64,000 nucleotides of DNA from Polytrichum commune (lineage: Eukaryota; Streptophyta; Polytrichopsida; Polytrichales; Polytrichaceae), in NCBI GenBank assembly GCA_950295325.1, contig OX485803.1:18414001-18478000 (forward strand). Direction: 5' to 3'. Below, piece after piece: positions 49,276 through 60,755 of this stretch (positions are counted from its first letter, which is position 1; the number at the start of each line of letters is the position of its first letter). The notes beneath the pieces are model-generated. The model did no database searches. It saw only the letters and a list, made by a program, of their open reading frames with translations, and was not told the origin of the DNA. Position numbers and translations under genes: made by a program.

Positions 49276-52200
49276 GAGGTTTGAACATGGTAAAGAGGGC
49301 AGTGGAATATTTCAGCGTTAAAACAATTCGTGAGCGTATGCATGAAAGTCTTTATTTTTACCTTCTTATACCTAACCTCATTGTCTTTTCCCAACTCAAT
49401 GCATTTTACATTAATGAAATTCCAGAATAAACTTATGTTCTCCTGTCCACAGTTGATAGCAGCTCAACAAACAGATTTTACTTGATCTGGATTGAAAATA
49501 CGGTCACTCAACAGGTTGATCCATATTTATTATGGGTGTCATTGAGCCTTTGAAAAAGCCATTCTCAAAGAGGGGTAGGTGCAACTTCGAATGTGCAACT
49601 GCGGACACAGTCTCTGGTTGTCGTTCGATGGCCTCATTATTGGATCAGTATCTCAATGTGTTGTGCAAATCCCCTTGTCTTTAAATCGCTTGTTTGAGTG
49701 CACAGGTGAGAGGCCAGGAAAAGGCTCCCTTCCAATAGAGCACCCAGACGAGGACCCTGCAGAGTTCACAGTGTCTCAAAAGCATGATCACGACGTGGAA
49801 ACCAGGTCAATAAACTTGTATCTCATCAGATGATTTGATTAAGTGGTATTACTGTGATCCCACTTGATATCAATACAAGAGTTTCCTGTATTGCAGTCTC
49901 TGTGGTATGCAGTGAAGTTCAAACTATTTGTCCCCTATTTTGTAATTGGCTGTTTGGGAAAAGCTAGTAGCAACTGTGTCGAGGACGTTACACTGCTTGT
50001 TGCTTCGGGCAGGTACTTGTTATTAGGCCTACCTGCTCGAGAAGAAATGAAAGATAGCGTCCAGAAATTGAGGGAGAGCTTCCAAGAAGTAGTAGAAATA
50101 AACTCGAGGGTTTGAATTCCGACACATCTTACAGATTGATAGTGATGCAGATCTGCTTTTCCTGTATGTGAGGTTTAACATATATATAAGTAAGCGGGTG
50201 GATAAACATATGTAAGTCTACAAATGAATATGTGATTACACTATATATATGAAAGTAAAGTTATTGTGAATAGCCAATTCCAGGTCATGGGGGGCACAAG
50301 AGTAAATTAATACTGTTGTAGAAATTAGCAATGATGTTTATCAGGTGGGAGAGCCATCAAGATTTCGTGATATCATTGTTTGTTAGTATCTCAAGCTACA
50401 TAGGTTGAGGAATAATAAGTCGAGGTCTCCTCCTTGTTTGCGACAGGCACCGCCTTTGGAACAATTGACAACCAAAGAGATGATTGTTGATGCTGATTTA
50501 GAAGCTGAGCTTCGTCAGGAGCTTGATAGGCAAGTTGAAGAAACGCGTGAGGAGGTGTGCACATGTTCACCTTTTTCAATACTAACCTGATGGGTTGTAT
50601 TTCACTTGGGCTTTTAGAACCTCAGGATTAGTTGTCAACCTGCAGAATGTACTGCATATTCACTTATTTTAACCCATTGGTTTGAAAAGAGCCGGTCTGG
50701 ACCTCAGTGTGCATGAAAATGGAGACTCTGCTTAAAATTTCATTCACTTAACTCAATCTTTGAGCACGGGAGGGCAACCTCTTTCTCCAGTTGCTTGAGT
50801 TTCGTAAATTTTGATGCTTGTCGATGTGAGACGGTGTACAATTGGAGGCAACATTTGTCTTAAGCAACAAAATAGTCAGTAGGGGGAAAATAGGCAAGAA
50901 TGTTTAGTAAGCCGATCACAAGAATACTCGAACAAGCCTCGGTTTGGTAGAAATGAACTACATCTCTAATATTCGAATCTGTAATCAATGAGACGACCAT
51001 TTCGCAGCTGAGGTGTAGTAGTCAGTTTGACATCAAACTTGAAGGTGGGTGAAGCAGATAAGAATAAGTGATTTGAAGAAAGAAATTCTGGCGGTGCGCA
51101 TCAAGCAGGAATGCTGGTCTGTAATGGCCGATCCTGGTCTTTGCCTGCCCCTTCCTTTTTTCTTATTTCAAATGTGACTGACTCTGTAAAGGCGATGTCA
51201 GTAACGCAATGTGACCTTCTAAGAGCAGCTCCTATGGTCACTGTAAAGTGATTCTCTCAATAATCAGCTTTCAGTCTTTTGGGCCAATGCCGCATGGTCA
51301 TCTCACACTTAGAGTCGATATTTTCATAAATCTTTATTGCCCACCGATTATTGTGAGAGAAACGACCCTCTTGAGTCCCTTTGGCCCTCAATTATGCTTT
51401 GTGGGTGGAATGAGCATGCGGTCTTGTCCCAATGATTCTAGGAATTCGAGTATTGAGAGAATCACTTTCCAGTGAACATAGGAGATGCTCTAAGTATTAA
51501 CCCAATTCAAGTTGAGGGTCCAGACAATTTTGTATAACTAAAAAAAAACGAAGTGGATTTAGTTGCAAATGTCATCTTATTTCATAGAAACGCTCTCTTT
51601 ATGTGTAATAGCCGCTGCTGTATGGCCATTTAACAACGGTTACCAAGTTTGGAGCTTTCCTGTGTTGGAGACGCCAACATTCAACCTTAAGATGGTTCAA
51701 TTGGCGAAATTCTACCGCCATGTTGAGATGTATGAGCATCACTACATGAAGAGATTGCAGAAGGAGTTGGCCGAGATAGCCAAGCAACAAGCTGCGGAGC
51801 AAGCCGCCAAGGAGGCAGCCGAGTTGGCGGCACAGCAGGCGGAGATTGATGCGGCGAATGCATTAGCATTTGGGCCCCCTCCCGGCGGTGATTCAGACTC
51901 CGAGACGGACAAGGCGTCACAAGGGAGTCACAGGAGTGATGATTCCATGGCTTCTGAGTCATCGGTCAATCTGGAGAGGTCTGATTCCCAACGAGCCAGT
52001 GGTAGCCGCAGGTGCGTGCAGATTTTCATCTCTGGAACACATAACATTCTTAAGTGGCTTATTTAGGATCCGTTGCAAATGGAATGATTCTTAGGTAAGC
52101 CAGAAAACCTTAGAATTATTCCATTGGGGACGCATCTTTTTAATTGAAACTTAGCAGAATTGCATTTGTGCCTGTGGTAGACTTCATGCCCAAGTGAAGT

Positions 52201-55200
52201 GCTTTGGTGGGAATTTGAGTCTCATTAAATTACAGTAATGTTTGAAGAGCTGGTGTAGGCCTCACACTGGCCTCCGTTTTCAGGCATTCATGGTCTCCAA
52301 ATCGTTCATTGAGTTCTTTGACCAGCGGAGATTACAAACAGCCTATTAAGTTTAATGCATCCCAAGATTTTCTGTGTTGCAGAAGTAGCATGGCACCACG
52401 AGAGTCAATGCGAAGCTCAATGCGAGAATCTATTGTAGCAGGGAGTGAGGCAGACGGTGCAAGTGTAGATGGTGGTTCTACCCCCGCCCCTCCGGTGGAG
52501 AACCCTCCGCCAGAGGAGGAGGAAGAAGAGGAAGACCTGGAGATTGCTGAGAGTGCACCAATAACTACGTTTTTGTACAACGACTTTCAACTCACGACAT
52601 CGAAACGGAAGCGTCTTCAGGTGTGCAGATGTGTGCACTCATTCAATCCTTGAACTTAAGGTATGCAGGGCTATAATGGACACTTCCAGCTCCATATACA
52701 CTTTTCGCCGTTGGATGGGATCACAAATTGACTCATCCGGTCAGCAATTATGAATCACGAAGATTGTCTTTTTAAGTGTCAAAATAATCGGGGTTGAGAT
52801 GCAAAGTTATAAGAGGCATAGTGAAGACTCTTCTTTCTCTTTAAGCAATCATATAGGTCCTCCAATTGTGTTAAACCTAGAACGTCATCCTTATTTTCAG
52901 CACATAGTCTAATCTCATGTGTCTTTTTGGTGTCCATTCTTAACTGCAAGCCTTGCCATATACCACTCAAATATGGGCGTCTGCATAAGACTACTGGTCG
53001 ATTAAGGCCTGCTTACCATAACCTCTTTGCATTGTTACAGGCTTCCAGGAGTTGTCTGTCCATCTTTGATCTTTATTACTTCTCTTATTTGTCTTAAAGC
53101 CAAGTCACATAATCTGGACACATAATCTGATAATTTGCTCCTCAAGGTCTGAGATGCTTTCAAGGGTTCATATTGGGATGTGTCCTAAGGTCGATATTCA
53201 AGTGGGTTATAAACTGAGGTGTTACTTGTCAGCATCTTTTGGTTCTTATGAGCCTTTTGATGTCATAAGTATGCCAATCCAGTGACTTCAACTGTTACAG
53301 GGAAACAGACTGAAAGTAGATGTGTGCGTGCAGAAGCACCTACTTAACGTTCTAATCAAAGATATCAAAATAGCTTTTAACAAAAAGCTAGCAGAGGCGC
53401 GTGCAACCAAAATATTCCATATCTCAAGAATAGCAGAGATGAAGAGTAGAATTGTTGATTTACACAAGATGCTATCAATGCCTGGAGAGTATCCTTGGCC
53501 TCAACTCAACGAAGTCATAGATGTAAGCTGAACTACACCTTCTGCTAACGCATGCAAAGTTGATCAATACTTGACACTTGTTATGTGTTGGACTCTGCCA
53601 AGCTCCTGAATTTTTTCTAATTGACTCGTTGAGGAAGCTGATGATGTTTTTCAATGACAGGCTCATGACTAATTTAACGGGTTGATGGATGCAGGGGATG
53701 CCAAATATTTTTGAGGTGAAGAAGGAGGAGGTGCTGGTGCAGAAGCATCTGAATAAAGCTGAGCGGTTGCGTGCTGAAGAGCTGCAGAAGTTTGAGGAAC
53801 AACAGGCCCTGTGTGTCCCAATTCCATAACCAGAATGCACTGGAAGTCACCCATATTTGCTATCTGAGAAATATACATTGAAGTTTCTGTATTGGTAGAG
53901 TAAATGCTGGATTGGCAACAGGTTCAATACGAGATTGGCCTCTTTAGAGCAGAGACTACAAAACACACACTCTTTGATGCACAACATGTAAAGGGAAAAT
54001 GTCAGATCAATGTCCCCAGAACTTGCAGAATGTCCTCATCAGTGTCTCATCAATCTTTTCACAAATGTAAAGGGAGGTCGACATATAGGTTCAGTTACCT
54101 ATCTTGGGTTATTCCTCCAATATGGTAATGGGTACTTATAATCTTCAGATGAAGACTAAAAGTTCAAAGGAATTCCCTAACTGAAACATGATCCAGGGCC
54201 AAAGACTGCGGGCAGGTAACAATGCTGCAGAGCGTGCATTGATGGACATGATGGGGGGAATATTGGAGAAGAAATTGGAAGTGGCAGCCAAGGAGGAAGA
54301 GATACAACGCCCTGCATGGATGGCTGGCAATCCCAAAAAATTCACAAAAGAACAGCACATGGAAATCAAAGCCTTTGATGCCATGCTGAAGGTATGATTC
54401 TGTCATGCAGCGTTTAGAATCATGTTCATTGTTATATTAGTCCACATTAATCACTATGAGGTGAATCTTGGGATATAGACGTTCATTCCATTGGCATGTT
54501 TGAGGGGCTTTGGCCTAGAGTCCAGTCAATACAAACCAATCATTATGAATGTTAATTGGAGCTGTGATGATCGTAATCTTCAGTCAAGAAATGAGAATTA
54601 TCTGTGACATTGATCTGTAAGTTTCATGTGAGGAATTGGTGCAGCAAATGAAAGATGAAAAAGAGAAGAAAATAAGGGGCCAAGAGGCTGAACAAAAGAA
54701 GTTACGGGCCGATGTTGATGAACTTTGTGCAGACTTCAACAAGGAAATGGACTATCTCTTCCAACAGCGGCTTCTTGTACTACCTCCAGCCCAACTGTTT
54801 TTTCTCATTCAAACTAAATCGAAATTCATGATAAAGAAGTTATTACTCTCCATCTTTGAGTATATGTGCATATTTGTGATGATTGTTATTAAGACGTGAG
54901 ACATATATTCTTCAGAGTATGAGATGAGCTGTTAAGCAGCATTTCGCTTTGCCTTTAGGAGATGCAACTCAACTTACACTCTAGGTTTCCTGGACATTTC
55001 TTAGGATGGCACCTTCTCTATTGGGAATAAGCTGGAAGGTTGAGATCTTTTTCATGAAGGAATTCTTTATGCTCCAACATAAAGACTCTTTAATGTATTC
55101 TTGAAGAAGAGCCTGTATTCTGTATCGTGCTGTTTCACATAGACACACAATATGTATGATTCTCAAAATTAGCTAGTATTGATCTTTATATCCTCACACT

Positions 55201-58200
55201 GCAAAAGTATATGGAGATGAAAACCAGGATGAGGCGAAATGTATTGCAATTGAGGAACGTATCACACGCCTCAACTATGGGATTGAGATAGAAGAATTTG
55301 TTAATGAGAGACTTGAGGCTGACATGAACAAGCATATGGATAGACTCAAAGCACTCAAACCTCAGTCTGTCAGTGCCTTCTCCGATTTTAAGCGTGAGGT
55401 ACGCTCTTCTCTCTTTCTAAGCTCCCCAACACTCAGACGATCATGGGAACTGTATGAATATTGGGATGACATGCGAAAGCAGTATTTAGAAAAATAAATA
55501 ACAAATGTTTGTACTCTCGAGAAATGGAATTAATCTATTGAACTGCACGTATTACAAACATCTCATCTCACAGGTACATTGGCACAGAAAAAGAAAAGAA
55601 AATGAATGTTATCGAAACTTGGCTCAAAGTCAAGATTGAAAACGTGCATAGGAGAGTAGGGTTATTGAACTCACATCCTGGTGTCAATTACCATCAGGTG
55701 GATATTTTTGAGGAAAAATTCAGTGCAGCAGTAATTGAAGATAAAGCACAAGACAAAAATTTCCGCAAACACTTCTCAGACTGCGGGGATGTAGTGAATC
55801 TCCTGTACAAAAAGTTCAAAGATCGACCTAAGTAAGTTCTTCTCAATTCCACACTTCTCTGGAATTCACATATACACGTAAATTTTAAATCCAGAAGTTT
55901 CAACAACTGATACCGTGATTGGACCATGATCATTCATGAGCTTACAGACTTAAGAAACACCTGATGAATGATATTTAGCTTGAGTACCTATACAGTGATG
56001 CCAATTTGAAGTGTATGTCCTCAAAAGAAAGTGTAGTGCCACTCTTCCTGCCATTAATATTCACCCTATTGTTAATATGATGCAGAAATAAAGGTGGTGA
56101 TAATACAAAGCAAGCACCACCCATTGCAAAAAAGCAATCCACCAAGCAAACACCTCGTTCATCCCGTAGCCCATCTCGTAGAACGTCTGCTGTAAGGAAT
56201 AAAAGATGTCACCATTTTCCTAATATCCTCAAATACCTGGCCTGTAACTATGTAGCATCTCAATTTGAATGTTATAAGTTGTCTGGTTTCCTGTCACAAT
56301 ATTACCACGTGAATTTGCAATTTGAGTTCAATTGGAATTTGCAACTTGCAATTTGAGCAGGCCCGGAGGCCATCGGCTGCTGCTGCTGCTGCAGGAGCAT
56401 CCTCAGAGGCCCCAGTAGACCCTTTCTATGAAAGACCCCAGGTAAGTACCTATTATTTTTTATCTCATCCACTACAAGAAAACATGGTTGAAAATGATGC
56501 GGTCCATAATGACCAAAATTACATCATCTCATTTAGTTTGGCTCGCAAAGGGACGTATTTTATGTCAAAATGACCATGATTTGGGTCTAAACAATGCCAT
56601 ATCATTTTGGTCATTTCAAACCGTGCCATTACAACCATGTTTTCTTGTACTCACAATTTATTCTTACCTTCAGAAGTTGACCAGTGTGACCAAGAAGTCT
56701 GTCCCGATTTTCTGGATTTGTTAGCTTGGACTTAAGTGACATGGAAGAGCCCAACTGAACTTGTTCAGTGACAAGAATCAGAAACAATAGATGGAGCATT
56801 CCACTCCTAACCCAATTGCTAATGTCTCCTTTGTGCAATAGAGGTAAAATTCTGTCAAGAGAATGCAGCTACATAGGTCATCGCAGGTATATGATGAAAC
56901 AGCTTAATTCATCCACGCCTGATATAATTGGAGGTGAATCTTGCAGGAGGTTACAATACCGCAATGGGACAGGCTCTTGGAAGCACGCCAGAAGAAAATG
57001 GCACAAGAGGAGGAGGTGAGAAGACTGACAGTTATCAAGAACAGCATGGGAGGGTTCCTCGCCGAGCTCACCGACACCGATGAATCGAATCGCAAGCAGA
57101 TTGAAGCTGCTCTGCGGGCAATGGCCGGTCCGTGCAACTCATCTCTTCATAATCCATCTATTGGATAAGGAACCCTAAACCCTTGAACCCTAATCCCTCA
57201 CTCAACATGACTTTTGGCGAGGAGTTGGTTGTTTTGCATACAGCACCCTCCAGTTCAGTAAGTTTTTGATGCATGCTTGAAGGTAGTGTGGAGGTTTGAA
57301 CGAAGAACGTTCTATATTGGTTCATTGAGGGTCAAACTCAATTGGCCATGCCAAGAGGTGCTTAAAATGGATTGGGCCCAATGAACCGAAATAGGTTCCT
57401 CGTCATTCACATTTCTAAAACACTACCTCTGAGTATGCACTACAAGTGGGAAGGTTATTGATTTTGTATGCAAAACAACCAATGAAATATTCCCGACTCC
57501 TAGGGAACCAACTCTTGACAAAAATTCCCATGGAGTTGAAGGATGACTATTAGATAAGGAACCCTACACCGCAAACTCTAAATTCCAAACTCTTACCTCT
57601 TCTCTATGATGCAGCTCATTTTAAACCTGAATAACTTCACTGCCGAGTGTTTGAGGTCTATGTAATGCCTCCGGAGAGTATGATTCCTGAGACTACTGTA
57701 AACCTCTATGCAATGAATTTCTATTCCGAAAGGAGGATATCATGATCAACCTTTACTGTGATGTCTTGAGCTATTAAATATTCTTATGCAATATTGCAGA
57801 GCATTAATCACTACGTACATCACAATGTTGCCATTGACCATGTTTTGGCAGATTTTCGGGATAGCCGGGAGAGGAGAAGGAAGAACCTGGAAATTGTATT
57901 CAACCTCCCTATGGGTTTAGTGGAGGCTCCTCTGAATCCACTTGAAGGAGATTACATTGATGTTATGTTCCTGCCCCGGAAGCTTGTAGAAGACTTCAAC
58001 ATAGTGATCCTCCACCATGCAAATACAAAGGCAAATTCTTACTCAACTGCATGCTGGTAACCTATGTCCAGTTGCCATGATTGACACTAGAACCTACCTT
58101 TGTTTCTCATAGTATCAATCTTATTGTAGCATCAAAAATAAATTGATTTGAGTTCAGGACTGCAGATAGAGATAATGCTGGCTGTGCGACTGACCAAAGC

Positions 58201-60087
58201 TGAGAATCATTTATTACAATGGGAGATCAATAAGAACCATGTGCGGCAAATGCATATTATTGAAAAAATACGCGCCCTTCAACTGCTTCGTGTCACAAAA
58301 GGTTCACCTAAATCTTTCTCCATCAACAGTGGTCTGCATTGATTGTCTTCATTTGAGAAGTAATTGTGGGCAATCTTTATGGACAAACTAAAGAGCAACT
58401 ACTCTCTAAGGAATTAAAAGTTCTTGTTTGTAGAATTAGAGTGTATTGTATGCTTGTATGTAATCTGTATACAAGACATTTGTACATTAAGGCATAGTTT
58501 GTGAGAAATGCAGCTACTCAACAAGTGATCAAGACTGGAGAAGATCCTGCTACAGCTTCTGAAAGTTTGGCACTGGAATTAAGGTTATTAAGCCTTATGT
58601 CTAAGGTTCCCTGTGGCATTGATTTATAACAAATACACCTTCTGACAATCAAGGATTGAGCACAACAGTGTCAAAGTAGGATAGAGCTAATATTCTACTA
58701 CATTCTACTCCATTCTCGTAAGTGGCCACGAAGTGCTTCTGGAGTATCAAGTCTGCATCGGTTGAGTTGCTAATATCCTTTTAACTCAATGGGACTATTC
58801 ACTGAGAGTTGGTCCCCTGTATTTCCATACAACAGCAACAATTTCTTTCCACTTGTAGTGAATGCTTAAAGGTACATAGTGTTTGAATGTGAACAAAGAG
58901 CAACCTATTTCAGTTCATCAAGGGCCAAACTCATTTTAGCACCTGTTGGCATACCAAAATGAGTTTGCCCCTCAATGAACAGATATAGTTTGTTCTTTGC
59001 TCAAACCTACACACTACCTCTAGCATGCACCAAAAACTTACCAAACATGGAAGGTATTGTATGCAAAACAATGAACCACCAACCAGACGTCATGTTGAGG
59101 ATAATGCTATTGAACAGAACTGCTATAGAATCTTTGGCAAAACTTTGGCCAAGTGTACGTAACTGCTATCATTATGAAGATTGTTAAGGAAAAGTGAAAG
59201 TAAAATCAAACCTATTTATTGAAATATTAGGAACACTGCAATACTTAGGTTCTGTTAGGTTGTACTGTACACTGGTAATTCTGACAAGGGCAGATCATCT
59301 AAGAGGACAATTGACTCAAGGTTGTTGGGTGCAGATTTGATCACAACATTAAGCTGCAAAACCACAGAGTGAAAGAGAAAAACATTGTGTATCAGAAACT
59401 TCTAGAAAAAAATGAAGAGATTAAGATTCAAAATGCAAAATTGATGTTGAGTGCACAATTGATGCACCTCGAGCACAAGTTTCAGAACCGGCTCTGCAGT
59501 AGTGGCCGTAAGTCTGCTTCTCATTAACTACTCTGCCTAAGAGCATGAATTGTGTCTCCACAAACCCTTTATAGCAGACCTCATGGTCCTGGTACCAACT
59601 TTTGATCTTGATTTGATTTTTGTGCTACGTGTAATATTGCAGTTGCTGCAAAACAGAAGGAAGAGGCACTGGAGCAAAGATTCCGTGCCCTTTATGTAAA
59701 ACGACAACTGCAAGAAATGGGTATCCAATCCACCTTGAGCTCAGTTACAATATAATTTCAATTGTAAGCATGTTCACTGGCCATGAGCACCAAGTACCTG
59801 AATCAGTCTTTTTGGTTAGCAATATTAAGTCTCCTTGTTTGATTAACACATTGATTCTGTCTGCAGTGAAAGAGCAAACTGAACAGATTATTGCTCTCCA
59901 ATCAGAGTACATGAAGACAAGGAACAGGATACTACCATCACTGCCAGAAGCTAACATGTCTGGATATGACTTTCCACTCCGTCCATTGCACTCTGAAATT
60001 GGAAGAGAAATACTGGATGCTAATGAAGAATTCTATGCAACCCTTAGAGCTACACGAATACCAACATTGAGTCTCACCCATAAGTGA
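43611..60087 (+). CDS. CFAP43: Cilia- and flagella-associated protein 43
   Basis: Thirty exons with matching phases give 1797 aa: 43611-43835, 44048-44114, 44364-44452, 44815-44976, 45336-45997, 46347-46476, 46919-47032, 47225-47679, 48089-48306, 48925-49173, 49706-49805, 50013-50109, 50447-50554, 51692-52011, 52383-52620, 53301-53522, 53695-53810, 54205-54391, 54645-54776, 55228-55398, 55698-55831, 56086-56191, 56361-56441, 56947-57127, 57852-58003, 58166-58301, 58514-58583, 59335-59507, 59643-59720, 59867-60087. The N-terminal half is WD40 repeats (TCGKDGTVRVWSADWGKEIS; VASKADGTIYFL; VSGARDGTLQIR), the rest coiled coil. ERALMDMMGGILEKK and KNFRKHFSDC...VVNLLYKKFKDRP match CFAP43 signatures, favouring it over CFAP44. 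With CFAP44 it forms the tether complex of inner dynein arm I1. Exon 8 may hide one more in-frame intron; exon 17, 20 and 25 acceptors are the least certain. Expression in spermatogenous cells is expected. Confidence 0.9.
49236..49279. repeat. (GA)n microsatellite in a CFAP43 intron
   Basis: About twenty GA units with two GGG interruptions lie in the intron after exon 10. Confidence 0.95.
56470..56652. mobile_element. Small CACTA-type element in a CFAP43 intron
   Basis: The left end CACTACAAGAAAACATGGTT is the classic plant CACTA (En/Spm) terminus. The right end, read inverted, is GAGTACAAGAAAACATGGTT. The element is 183 bp with no coding capacity, so it is a non-autonomous miniature. It lies within the intron between exons 23 and 24. 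A 3-bp duplication is not clear. Confidence 0.75.
57225..57482. repeat. Intronic inverted-repeat element with 17-bp perfect termini
   Basis: TTGGTTGTTTTGCATAC and GTATGCAAAACAACCAA bound a 258-bp element in the intron between exons 24 and 25 of CFAP43. Inside are GGTTCATTGAGGGTCAAACT and AAGGTAGTGT, with partly complementary AACACTACCT. A relative in the opposite orientation lies at about 58855-59072. Confidence 0.75.
58855..59072. repeat. Relative of the 57225 element, inverted, in a later CFAP43 intron
   Basis: The stretch contains AGTTTGCCCCTCAATGAACA and CACACTACCTCTAGCATGCA, reverse-complement versions of blocks in the element at 57225, and ends near GTATGCAAAACAATGAAC. An internal stem pairs CAAGGGCCAAACTCATTTT with AAAATGAGTTTGCCCCTC. 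It sits in the intron between exons 27 and 28. Confidence 0.65.
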
Positions 60088-60755
60088 GACATTTCAAGAG
60101 CAGATACATCCACAACCTTGTTCTAGCCACAGATTTGGCTGTTGTCAATTTATCCAATCCACTATTTCTTCAGTACAGCACTGAGAGAATTAACACTCAG
60201 GAACTTAAAGCATTGACAATGAGACCTTTATGACAAATTGATCAATCTCTTTAATTTTTAGCTTGGTTTGAGTGAACAGTGTGATCACCAGTGAGTGCCA
60301 CTGATTGATCATGTTTTTTTCTGGCGGCAACCTGTAACAGCAGGTCATTGCAACCACATGGGTGCCTAAAAACCTGTGTACTCTTAACTAAAAAAAGTGC
60401 AAAATTGACTATTACATGCATCAAGTATCCCACCAACTCCAACTACCAAGATACTTGTTAGCTAAAATTGCTCACAATTTGCACAGTTCCTTGTTGGCTG
60501 GGTTCATATGGTGGTATTGTGACATCTGTAATTGAACACCCCAATTTCAAAGTTTCTGAGTATAACTATGTTACATCTATTTGCAAAGAAAATGGTAAAA
60601 TCGCAGAAGTCATCAATGTTTTGACCACGTCCACAGAACTCAGTAACCACAGACCAACCGGATAACAGATTCCTAGAGATGTCATAATTCCCAGGATGAT
60701 GATGAACAGCAGGTAAATGGACACCACCTCATGCAGAATTCTTCAAAAGCATTAT
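60088..60755. other. Convergent intergenic region with 3' UTRs
   Basis: This stretch lies between the stop codons of CFAP43 (+) and the carrier gene (-). It contains only short unsupported frames and presumably both 3' UTRs. No repeat is evident. Confidence 0.5.

Noticed and set aside
49453-49514. Possible extra CFAP43 exon (DSSSTNRFYLIWIENTV)
   Set aside because: Including it breaks phase with the next exon, whereas joining 49173 directly to 49706 is in phase.
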